Positions 33,801-41,507 of a stretch of 64,000 nt of DNA are shown piece by piece. The stretch is from the NCBI RefSeq assembly GCF_023243115.1, contig NZ_CP085081.1, positions 124,001-188,000 on the forward strand, read 5' to 3'. The stretch comes from Sediminicoccus sp. KRV36. GTDB lineage: Bacteria > Pseudomonadota > Alphaproteobacteria > Acetobacterales > Acetobacteraceae. The translations under genes and the position numbers were made by a program. Numbering within the stretch: the first letter of the stretch is position 1; each line of letters starts with the position of its first letter. The notes below the pieces were generated by a model that ran no database searches, was not told the DNA's origin, and worked only from the letters and a program-made list of their open reading frames with translations.

Positions 33801-36800
33801 GGGCTGGATGATTTCGCGTTTGGCAATGTGACGGCCAGCATCCTTGGCGCCAACGACGCCGCGACGACCAATGAGGACGCGGCGGTGACGCTGAATGTCC
33901 TGTCCAATGACACTGGCTTGGCGCTCACGCTCGAAGGGATCGAGCTGGTCAACGGCTTTGGTGGCTTCTCACTGCTGGGCAACCAGGTGGTCTTCGACCC
34001 GCGGGGCGTCGCCGGCTACCAGGCGCTTTGGACGGGCGAGACCGCCACAAGCACCGCGCGCTACACGCTACGCGACGGCAATGGCCAGACCACGACGGCC
34101 GAGGTGACGGTGACCGTGACCGGGGTGAATGACGCGCCCGTGGTCAATGGCAGCATCGCCAATCTTTCGGGCCAGGTGCAGACCAACTTCAACTTCACCG
34201 TCCCTGACACTCTGTTCGTGGACAGCGATGGCGAAGGTGCGATCACGCTTTCCGCCACGCTGAATGACGGCAGCCCGCTGCCCGCCTGGCTCATCTTCGA
34301 TGCCGCGACGCGCAGCTTCACCGGCACACCGCCGGCAGATGCGGCGGATAACTATCAGATCCGGCTGCGCGGCAGTGAGGCGGATGGGGTGAGCAGCACG
34401 CTCACCTTCAACCTGACCGTGCTGGACGCGCCGCCGGTGATCGGCTCGCCCGGGAGCGATACGCTGTGGGGCACGATCAATGGGCAGTTGGTGGACGGCC
34501 TTGGTGGCGCTGACACGCTGTACGGCGACCCTGGCGCGGATTTGATGCGCGGTGGGGAGGGCGATGACCAGATCTACGGCGAGGCCGGCAATGATGTGAT
34601 CGAGGGCAATGCTGGAAATGACTACCTCGAGGGCGGCATCGGAAATGATGTGCTGGAGGGCGGTGATGGCGATGATCGGCTGTTCGCTGGCCAGGGGACC
34701 GATACGCTCAACGGCGGCCTTGGTATTGATTATCTGAGTTTGTCCGGCAGTAGCGGCCTCGGCGATGGCGGCGACGGCAATGACACCATTGACGCGTATC
34801 AGGGCCGCGGGACCATCACCGTTCTGGGTGGCGACGGCAACGACCTGATCTACGCATCCTACCAAGCGACGAGCCAGACGATCGACGGTGGTGCCGGCGA
34901 TGATACGCTGCTGTATCTGGGTTACAGGGCCGGCGTCACCGTCAATGCGGGGAATGGCGCGGATAGCCTCACTTTTTGGACGAACACGAACGCCAATGCC
35001 CTGGTCACGCTGGGCAGCGGCAGCGACGTGATGGGTATCCATGACGTTTGGGCTGGCGGCACAAACCTCGCGACCGTCACCGATTTCGCTGCCGGCAGCG
35101 GCGGCGACGTGATCCTGCTCAACAACTTCCTGGCCGGGCTGCAAGGCTGGGATGGCAGCGCCAACCCCTTCGGCGCAGGCTTCATGCGCCTGCTGACCTC
35201 GGGCAGCGACACACTGTTCCAGATTGACCAGAATGGCGGTGGCAACAGCTACGCCACCATCTACACACTCCAAAACACCAATGCCGCCAACCTCACGCTG
35301 GCCAACTTCACGCCAGGCTATTCCCCGGACGGTTCCGCCCCGGTTGGGATCGTCGTCACTGGGACCCCCGCCAGCGAAACTCTTCGGGCTGGCCTCGGTG
35401 GGGATACGGTGGACGGCCTTGGTGGTGCTGACACGCTGTATGGCGACCCTGGCGCGGATTTGATGCGCGGTGGTGAGGGTGATGACCAGATCTTCGGCGA
35501 GGCCGGCAATGATGTGATCGAGGGCAATGCTGGAAATGACTACCTCGAGGGCGGCATCGGAAATGATGTGCTGGAGGGCGGTGATGGCGATGATCGGCTG
35601 TTCGCTGGCCAGGGGACCGATACGCTCAACGGCGGCCTTGGTATTGATTATCTGAGTTTGTCCGGCAGTAGCGGCCTCGGCGATGGCGGCGACGGCAATG
35701 ACACCATTGACGCGTATCAGGGCCGCGGGACCATCACCGTTCTGGGTGGCGACGGCAACGACCTGATCTACGCATCCTACCAAGCGACGAGCCAGACGAT
35801 CGACGGTGGTGCCGGCGATGATACGCTGCTGTATCTGGGTTACAGGGCCGGCGTCACCGTCAATGCGGGGAATGGCGCGGATAGCCTCACTTTTTGGACG
35901 AACACGAACGCCAATGCCCTGGTCACGCTGGGCAGCGGCAGCGACGTGATGGGTATCCATGACGTTTGGGCTGGCGGCACAAACCTCGCGACCGTCACCG
36001 ATTTCGCTGCCGGCAGCGGCGGCGACGTGATCCTGCTCAACAACTTCCTGGCCGGGCTGCAAGGCTGGGATGGCAGCGCCAACCCCTTCGGCGCAGGCTT
36101 CATGCGCCTGCTGACCTCGGGCAGCGACACACTGTTCCAGATTGACCAGAATGGCGGTGGCAACAGCTACGCCACCATCTACACACTCCAAAACACCAAT
36201 GCCGCCAACCTCACGCTGGCCAACTTCACGCCAGGCTATTCCCCGGACGGTTCCGCCCCGGTTGGGATCGTCGTCACTGGGACCCCCGCCAGCGAAACTC
36301 TTCGGGCTGGCCTCGGTGGGGATACGGTGGACGGCCTTGGTGGTGCTGACACGCTGTATGGCGACCCTGGCGCGGATTTGATGCGCGGTGGTGAGGGTGA
36401 TGACCAGATCTTCGGCGAGGCCGGCAATGATGTGATCGAGGGCAATGCTGGAAATGACTACCTCGAGGGCGGCATCGGAAATGATGTGCTGGAGGGCGGT
36501 GATGGCGATGATCGGCTGTTCGCTGGCCAGGGGACCGATACGCTCAACGGCGGCCTTGGTATTGATTATCTGAGTTTGTCCGGCAGTAGCGGCCTCGGCG
36601 ATGGCGGCGACGGCAATGACACCATTGACGCGTATCAGGGCCGCGGGACCATCACCGTTCTGGGTGGCGACGGCAACGACCTGATCTACGCATCCTACCA
36701 AGCGACGAGCCAGACGATCGACGGTGGTGCCGGCGATGATACGCTGCTGTATCTGGGTTACAGGGCCGGCGTCACCGTCAATGCGGGGAATGGCGCGGAT

Positions 36801-37670
36801 AGCCTCACTTTTTGGACGAACACGAACGCCAATGCCCTGGTCACGCTGGGCAGCGGCAGCGACGTGATGGGTATCCATGACGTTTGGGCTGGCGGCACAA
36901 ACCTCGCGACCGTCACCGATTTCGCTGCCGGCAGCGGCGGCGACGTGATCCTGCTCAACAACTTCCTGGCCGGGCTGCAAGGCTGGGATGGCAGCGCCAA
37001 CCCCTTCGGTGCGGGCTTCATGCGCCTGCTCACCGCGGGCAGTGATACCCTCTTCCAGATTGACCGCGACGGCGGCGGCAACAGCTACACCACCGTCTAC
37101 ACACTCCAAAACACCAACGCCGCCAACTTCACGCTGGCCAACTTCACGCCGCTCTACCCGCCCGATGGCGATGGCATTCAGGGCCAGGTCATCACCGGAA
37201 CCGGCGCGCTCTCCGGCTTCTTCGGTAATGACAGCATCACGGGCGGCAATGGCGCGGATACGCTGAGTGGCGGGAATGGTAATGACACGCTGCTGGCCGG
37301 CGGCGGGGATGATCGGCTCATCGGTGGCTTCGGCCGGGATTGGATGACGGGCGGCAGCGGTGCCGATGCCTTCGTCTTCAACATCATGACCGAAGGCCCG
37401 GACCAGATCGCCGATTTTACCTCGGCCGATGACACGCTGTTGTTCAACGCGGCGGCCTTCAACATCGCGGGCGGCAGCACTGTTTCCCTGGCCGGCACCT
37501 CCGGCGGCGTGACCAGCTTCAGCGTCTCCAGCCGCCCCACCGCCAGCTTCCAATACGAGGCGGATGGCGATCTCTGGTGGCTGGACAGCACCGCTCAGGC
37601 ACCGCAACTCCTGCTGGCCACACTGCAAGGCACGCCGAGCCTGCAAGCCAGTGACTTGGTATTCTTCTGA
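30813..37670 (+). CDS. Large RTX/VCBS-type secreted protein, 2285 aa
   Basis: ATG 30813 follows GGAGACGTTAG. Order of domains: RTX nonapeptides (about 32-365) that include three to five 36-residue units with DAGNDTIHAGGGNNWVYGG; cadherin-like/VCBS domains (about 405-845; VNDAATISG near 519 and ANDAASISG near 623 mark VCBS units); an unusual beta-sandwich region (846-1010, beginning AVILSFEDVPGGALSDGGER); further cadherin/dystroglycan-like domains (1013-1210); three 306-residue RTX repeats (1227-2119); final RTX and C-terminal signal (2125-2285). The end, ADGDLWWLDSTAQAPQLLLA through ASDLVFF, is like the M10/serralysin-type C-terminus used for type I secretion. No Sec signal. Likely an extracellular, calcium-stabilised adhesin or matrix protein. 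Confidence 0.93.
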   Translation: MARRILNGTAFSDSINASGLPLGDFARSLLGDGNDVFEGSTGHDQAFGEAGNDALFGRLGNDSLVGGDGNDTLDGSDGNDTLDGGDGNDSLDGGMGADVLNGGSGNNRIRAGEGNDRVTAGDDGDMIWGDAGNDTIHAGGGNNWVYGGDGHDSITAGDDGDMIWGDAGNDTIHAGGGNNWVYGGDGHDSITAGDTGDMIWGDAGNDTINAGGGNNWVYGGLGHDSIRAGTGGDMIYGEDGDDTILDEGGNNWAYGGQGNDRITMGDGNDQVTGDAGNDTINAGGGNNYAYGGLGQDSLTAGDGADMLSGDDGNDTLLGGRGQDQVFGGAGNDFVLQGRNDGAPGQDMLRGGAGTDTLRFTFTRAEWFNAANQTELARLVAENAAPPARAGGVVTSNLFGLNFAEFEELSVAVEGQILTAADDAVTARADTFNLSEGAAVSGSVVANDIVPDLIASVALVGAPPSPGIFSLSNAGLLSFDTGTSFEYLAAGQVATLRFNYRVTDADGDTGDAVVTLRITGVNDAATISGTNTGAIIEDSAARLSGRLIVSDVDTGEARFAAPVSLIGTYGTFTFNTNTGDWGYRLNNASAQVQALTAGQLVNDTLTVTSRDGTASSTITIAVTGANDAASISGNSTGSVTEDGMLTASGMLGVTDVDAGQAVFATPGSLTGVYGSFTFHASTGAWGYALNNAAANVQALAAGQVVQDTLTVTSLDGTASRVISVAINGVNDAPTNLADSNLAANAVLEGAANGSATGVTMLASDPDGGALSYSFKVAGVASAVDATGRFAIDATTGVITVANGALLNFEAGATQNLTVFARDSLGAETSANVAIQLTDRDETPPSAVILSFEDVPGGALSDGGERPLTSYAGFTFGQAGIYNPDGALGYTTSSGTTLAFFGEARGNEVPGYPAPAGSPLTVNRADGADFDFYGAFFSAAFGSTLPITARAYDDGALVGTVTITVPYGAAPHYDFGDQYPGQRFTSIDRLEFSANDYFGLDDFAFGNVTASILGANDAATTNEDAAVTLNVLSNDTGLALTLEGIELVNGFGGFSLLGNQVVFDPRGVAGYQALWTGETATSTARYTLRDGNGQTTTAEVTVTVTGVNDAPVVNGSIANLSGQVQTNFNFTVPDTLFVDSDGEGAITLSATLNDGSPLPAWLIFDAATRSFTGTPPADAADNYQIRLRGSEADGVSSTLTFNLTVLDAPPVIGSPGSDTLWGTINGQLVDGLGGADTLYGDPGADLMRGGEGDDQIYGEAGNDVIEGNAGNDYLEGGIGNDVLEGGDGDDRLFAGQGTDTLNGGLGIDYLSLSGSSGLGDGGDGNDTIDAYQGRGTITVLGGDGNDLIYASYQATSQTIDGGAGDDTLLYLGYRAGVTVNAGNGADSLTFWTNTNANALVTLGSGSDVMGIHDVWAGGTNLATVTDFAAGSGGDVILLNNFLAGLQGWDGSANPFGAGFMRLLTSGSDTLFQIDQNGGGNSYATIYTLQNTNAANLTLANFTPGYSPDGSAPVGIVVTGTPASETLRAGLGGDTVDGLGGADTLYGDPGADLMRGGEGDDQIFGEAGNDVIEGNAGNDYLEGGIGNDVLEGGDGDDRLFAGQGTDTLNGGLGIDYLSLSGSSGLGDGGDGNDTIDAYQGRGTITVLGGDGNDLIYASYQATSQTIDGGAGDDTLLYLGYRAGVTVNAGNGADSLTFWTNTNANALVTLGSGSDVMGIHDVWAGGTNLATVTDFAAGSGGDVILLNNFLAGLQGWDGSANPFGAGFMRLLTSGSDTLFQIDQNGGGNSYATIYTLQNTNAANLTLANFTPGYSPDGSAPVGIVVTGTPASETLRAGLGGDTVDGLGGADTLYGDPGADLMRGGEGDDQIFGEAGNDVIEGNAGNDYLEGGIGNDVLEGGDGDDRLFAGQGTDTLNGGLGIDYLSLSGSSGLGDGGDGNDTIDAYQGRGTITVLGGDGNDLIYASYQATSQTIDGGAGDDTLLYLGYRAGVTVNAGNGADSLTFWTNTNANALVTLGSGSDVMGIHDVWAGGTNLATVTDFAAGSGGDVILLNNFLAGLQGWDGSANPFGAGFMRLLTAGSDTLFQIDRDGGGNSYTTVYTLQNTNAANFTLANFTPLYPPDGDGIQGQVITGTGALSGFFGNDSITGGNGADTLSGGNGNDTLLAGGGDDRLIGGFGRDWMTGGSGADAFVFNIMTEGPDQIADFTSADDTLLFNAAAFNIAGGSTVSLAGTSGGVTSFSVSSRPTASFQYEADGDLWWLDSTAQAPQLLLATLQGTPSLQASDLVFF
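34491..37170 (+). repeat. Three tandem 918-bp repeats inside RTX gene
   Basis: Units begin at 34491, 35409 and 36327 (exact 918-bp period, 306 codons). Units 2 and 3 look identical at nucleotide level until about 37008, after which unit 3 diverges. Unit 1 differs from unit 2 at only a few bases in its first ~100 positions. Each unit encodes GDPGADLMRGGEGDDQI-type RTX turns, a YLSLSGSSGLGDGG section and a non-RTX beta region with NNFLAGLQGWDGSANPFGAG. Confidence 0.95.
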
Positions 37671-37676
37671 CCCGGG

Positions 37677-37705
37677 AGCGAGGGCGCCGCAAAGGCACCC
37701 TCGCT
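37677..37705. terminator. Bidirectional terminator-like hairpin
   Basis: Stem AGCGAGGGCGCC / GGCACCCTCGCT with one C-A mismatch and loop GCAAA, lying between the convergent RTX and ubiH-like stops. No T-tract follows on either side, so strength is uncertain. Confidence 0.6.
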
Positions 37706-38968
37706 TCACCCGCGAAGCGGCAGCCCCATCGCCTGCCTTGCAAAGGCCCGCTTCAGCCCGGGGATCCGGTCCACCGCCGCGATCCCCAGCCGCCGCGCCC
37801 AGCGGATCGGCCCGATGTCATTGCCGAACAGTTTTTCCAGCACATGCGTGGCACCGATCATCATCAGCGCATCCGGCCGCCGCTGCGCCTGATACCGTGC
37901 CAAAAGCGCGGTGCTTCCCACATCCTCGCCGGCGGCATGCGCTTCGGCCACCAGGTCGGTCAGGGCCGCCACGTCGCGGAAGCCGATATTCAGCCCCTGC
38001 CCGGCGATGGGGTGCATGCCATGCGCCGCATCGCCCACCAAAGCCAGGCGCCCAGCCACGTAGCGCGTCGCGTGCATGGCGGTCAGCGGGTAGTGCCAGC
38101 GGCGGCCGATGGGCTCGATCTCGCCCAGATGCCCGCCGATCCGCCGGCGCAACTCCCGGGCGAAATCCGCGTCGGGCAGGGCCAGCATGCGCATCGCGAC
38201 ACTGCGCCGCTCGGTCCAGACAAAGGATGAGGCATGCGGCCAGGCGCTGGTGCCGAAGCTGCCCAGGTCCGCCAGCGGCAATTGCGCGAAGGGGCCGGCG
38301 GGGAGAAATAGCTCCAGCGCGCGGTTGTGGTGCGGCTTTTCATGCGCAAAGGCGCCGACCATGCCGACCTGTCCGTAATCATGCCGGGCCGTCCCGATCC
38401 CCGCCTGCTGCCGCAGCGGGCTGCCGCGCCCCTCGGCGCCGACCACCAGCCGCGCGCGGATCACCCGCCCATCCGCCAGGGTCACGGTGGCGCCCTCGGC
38501 ATCGCGGGTCACCTTCGCTGTCATCGGCGCGAAGGCCTGCAGATGCGCCAGATGCGGCAGCCGGGCGTTCAGCGCCACGCGCAGCGCCCGCGCCTCGACC
38601 ATCCAGCCAAAGGGCTCATCCGCCACCTCGGCGGCTTCGAAATCGAGATCGAGCGAGGAGGGCGCCTCCCCCACGCGGCCATCTGCCACCTTGATGCCCT
38701 CGATGGGGCAGGGCGCGCTGGGCAGGCGCTCCCAGATGCCGGCGCGCTCCAGCAGGCGCTTGGAGGCGAGTGCTATGGCATAGGCGCGGCCATCGAAGCC
38801 GGCGAGTTCCATAGGCGGCAGCGGGGCGGCATCCACCACGGCGACGGGCACGCCCCGCGCGGCCAGGGCCGCGGCCAGCGTGGCACCGACCGGGCCGGCG
38901 CCGATGATGGCAACAGCAACCTCCAGCGTCGGGTGGGATATCGGGTTAGGAGCGGCGATCAGGTTCAT
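37706..38968 (-). CDS. UbiH/UbiF/COQ6-family FAD-dependent hydroxylase
   Basis: 420 residues. N-terminal FAD motif IIGAGPVGATLAAALAARG (about 21-39), central LVVGAEGRGSPLR (DG/GxG motif), and C-terminal GDAAHGMHPIAGQGLNIGFRD, the second FAD/ribityl motif of the ubiquinone hydroxylases. The enzyme likely hydroxylates the aromatic ring in ubiquinone biosynthesis using NADPH and O2; which position (C5, C6 or C1) cannot be told. Monocistronic, convergent with the RTX gene and divergent from glnK. Confidence 0.88.
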   Translation of the reverse strand: MNLIAAPNPISHPTLEVAVAIIGAGPVGATLAAALAARGVPVAVVDAAPLPPMELAGFDGRAYAIALASKRLLERAGIWERLPSAPCPIEGIKVADGRVGEAPSSLDLDFEAAEVADEPFGWMVEARALRVALNARLPHLAHLQAFAPMTAKVTRDAEGATVTLADGRVIRARLVVGAEGRGSPLRQQAGIGTARHDYGQVGMVGAFAHEKPHHNRALELFLPAGPFAQLPLADLGSFGTSAWPHASSFVWTERRSVAMRMLALPDADFARELRRRIGGHLGEIEPIGRRWHYPLTAMHATRYVAGRLALVGDAAHGMHPIAGQGLNIGFRDVAALTDLVAEAHAAGEDVGSTALLARYQAQRRPDALMMIGATHVLEKLFGNDIGPIRWARRLGIAAVDRIPGLKRAFARQAMGLPLRG

Positions 38969-39096
38969 GCCTGCAAGCTTAGGCCATTCCCGTCTTGTGC
39001 AAGAGATGGGGCGAAAGACTCGTCTTCACGCCTGCAACGATGCCCGAAAAACGGGCAATTCCATCGGCAAGCCCCGGCCACGCCTGGGTTTTCGCG

Positions 39097-39113
39097 TTGG
39101 CACGAGTCTTGGA
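39097..39113 (+). promoter_or_regulatory. Sigma-54 promoter candidate for glnK-amtB
   Basis: TTGGCACGAGTCTTGGA: -24 GG and -12 element with ten bases between, matching TGGCAC-N5-TTGC except GG for GC at -12. It lies 56 bases before the glnK start, where nitrogen-regulated RpoN/NtrC promoters are expected. A 6-bp inverted repeat with a 5-base loop (TGCCCG/CGGGCA, 39041-39057) lies 40 bases upstream. Confidence 0.6.
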
Positions 39114-39138
39114 TAGCAAAGCCAGCGGTCGGAGTTGA

Positions 39139-39507
<369 letters not shown>

Positions 39508-39569
39508 TCCGCTCCATGCAACCAGATGCGGCGCTGTCGTCCGCCAATTCCCTTGGGAGAAGCCTGACC

Positions 39570-40943
39570 ATGAAACCCTGGATGCGCGGCGCTGTCCTCG
39601 CCCCCCTGGTGGCCGCACCGCTGCTGGCGCTCGCGGCCTCTCCGGCACTGGCAGCCGATGCGCCGAAGCTCGATGCCGGCAACACGGCCTGGATGCTGGT
39701 CTCCACCTGCCTCGTGCTGATGATGACCATTCCGGGCGTTGCCCTGTTCTACGCTGGCATGGTCCGCAAGAAGACCGTGTTGGCGACGATGATGCAGTCC
39801 TTCTTCGTGGCGGCGCTGATCGCCGTCACCTGGATGGTCGCGGGCTATTCCATCGCCTTCGGCAATGGCGGCCAGTTCTTTGGTGATTTCTCCAAGGTCA
39901 TGCTCTCCGGCATTGGCTGGAATGAGCCCTTCATCCTGGGTGCCGGCATGACCGGCGATCCCGACCCGACGGTGGCGACGACCATCCCGGAGACGGTCTT
40001 CTTCATGTTCCAGATGACTTTCGCGATCATCACCGCGGCGCTGATCTTTGGTGCCGTGGCGGACCGCATGAAGTTCAGCGCCGTCTGCCTGTTCATCGTG
40101 CCGTGGTCGCTGCTGGTCTATTCGCCGATCGCGCATGCCGTCTGGCATCCGGCCGGCATCATCTTCGCCTGGGGCGCGCTGGATTTCGCCGGCGGTACCG
40201 TGGTGCACATCAATGCCGGCGTGGCGGGCCTCGTGGCCAGCCTCGTGCTTGGCAAGCGTGTTGGTTACGGGACGGACAACATGTCCCCCTACAATCTGGG
40301 CTTGGCCATGATCGGCGCCTCGCTGCTGTGGGTGGGCTGGTTTGGCTTCAACGCCGGCTCTGCCCTGGCGGCTGATGGCCGTGCGGGCATGGCCATGCTG
40401 GTCACGATGGTGGCGGCCGCCATGGGCACGCTGACCTGGGTGTTCGCCGAATGGGCCACCAAGGGCAAGCCCTCGGCACTTGGCGCCATTTCGGGCGCGG
40501 TGGCTGGCCTTGTGGCGATCACGCCGGCTTCCGGCTTCGTCTTCCCGGGTGCCGCGCTGGTGATTGGCGGCGTGGCTGGCGTGGTGTGCTTCTGGGCCTC
40601 GACGGCGCTGAAGAAGGCACTGGGCTATGATGACAGCCTCGACGCCTTCGGCGTGCATGGCGTTGGTGGCATCGTCGGCGCCCTGCTGACGGGCATCTTC
40701 GCCGCTGGCGTGCTGGCCAAGCCGGATGATGCGGAGGCGGCGGTGGCCTTCTCGGGCCTGCTCTATGGCAACTCCGACATGCTGCTGATCCAGGCGAAAT
40801 CCATCCTGGCGACGCTGGTCTATTCGGCTGTGGCCACCTTCATCCTGCTGAAGATCGTGGATGCCATGGTTGGCCTGCGCGTCTCCGAAGAGGAAGAGCG
40901 CGAGGGTCTGGACGTCACGCAGCATGGCGAGCGTCTGGGGTAA
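39570..40943 (+). CDS. amtB: Ammonium transporter AmtB
   Basis: 457 residues from ATG 39570, preceded by GGGAGAAG; the longer frame from 39504 overlaps glnK and lacks such a site. Residues 1-27 form a cleavable signal peptide (ALAASPALAADAP). Eleven membrane segments follow, with FYAGMVRKKTVL, the twin pore histidines in SPIAHAVWHPAG (first) and AFGVHGVGGIVGAL (second), and the ammonium-pore aromatic residues. Trimeric inner-membrane channel for ammonium, regulated by GlnK binding. The operon ends in a strong terminator. Confidence 0.95.
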   Translation: MKPWMRGAVLAPLVAAPLLALAASPALAADAPKLDAGNTAWMLVSTCLVLMMTIPGVALFYAGMVRKKTVLATMMQSFFVAALIAVTWMVAGYSIAFGNGGQFFGDFSKVMLSGIGWNEPFILGAGMTGDPDPTVATTIPETVFFMFQMTFAIITAALIFGAVADRMKFSAVCLFIVPWSLLVYSPIAHAVWHPAGIIFAWGALDFAGGTVVHINAGVAGLVASLVLGKRVGYGTDNMSPYNLGLAMIGASLLWVGWFGFNAGSALAADGRAGMAMLVTMVAAAMGTLTWVFAEWATKGKPSALGAISGAVAGLVAITPASGFVFPGAALVIGGVAGVVCFWASTALKKALGYDDSLDAFGVHGVGGIVGALLTGIFAAGVLAKPDDAEAAVAFSGLLYGNSDMLLIQAKSILATLVYSAVATFILLKIVDAMVGLRVSEEEEREGLDVTQHGERLG

Positions 40944-40969
40944 GTTGATCCGTCCGATTGGGGGAAAGC

Positions 40970-41002
40970 GGCGCCGGGGGGAAACCTCCGGCGCCTTTTT
41001 TT
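40970..41002 (+). terminator. Rho-independent terminator of glnK-amtB
   Basis: GGCGCCGGGGG, loop GAAA, CCTCCGGCGCC, followed by seven T. About 27 bases after the amtB stop. Confidence 0.9.
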
Positions 41003-41014
41003 GCGCAGTGGCGC

Positions 41015-41344
41015 ATGATCCGCTTGACCCGGCACGGCGCTTTTCACTTCACTATCGGCATGCGGGACATCAAGGCGCTGCCTCGTGGCGACGAGGACAC
41101 GTTGTGGGCGGTTGTGGCCACGGTAGGCCGGGCCAACCGGGTGGCGGAGATCTTCCGCAGCCGCGCCGCGGCGCTGGAGGATCGGGCCTGGCGCGCCCAG
41201 CAGGTGCGGGCCTATGCCGATTTCCTGGAGCGCTCGAAGCAGCCCTTGCCGCATTACTCGGTGGCGCCCATTCGCCGCTCCGACCTGCCGCGCAAGTGGA
41301 CGCCGCTGCCGGCGCTGGGGTTTTTGCGTGGGCAATTCATTTGA
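41015..41344 (+). CDS. Hypothetical protein
   Basis: 109 residues from ATG 41015. High GC at third codon positions in this frame and none of the alternatives supports a real gene, but no family is recognised. Basic protein with TIGMRDIKALPRGDEDTLWA at the start and a proline-rich end (KWTPLPALGFLRGQFI). It begins 12 bases behind the amtB terminator, with no clear ribosome binding site, so expression is uncertain. Confidence 0.5.
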   Translation: MIRLTRHGAFHFTIGMRDIKALPRGDEDTLWAVVATVGRANRVAEIFRSRAAALEDRAWRAQQVRAYADFLERSKQPLPHYSVAPIRRSDLPRKWTPLPALGFLRGQFI

Positions 41345-41507
41345 CGAGCGTTGCGTTCCGGTGACGGGCTGAGGCATTCTCGCCACTGGAAGCCGCTTTT
41401 GGCCTGGCACCCGCTGGTTCAGGTCCAGGCGAGGCTCGGCCAGCAAGACTTCGTCAGCGGTTTGGCCGATTTATCCTGAAGCGAGATAAATCCTCCGGAA
41501 GGCAGGC

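Noticed and set aside
34068..37709. 1213-residue minus-strand open frame antisense to the RTX repeats
   Set aside because: It mirrors the codon pattern of the real plus-strand RTX gene, repeats with its 918-bp units, and has no recognisable domain or start signal.
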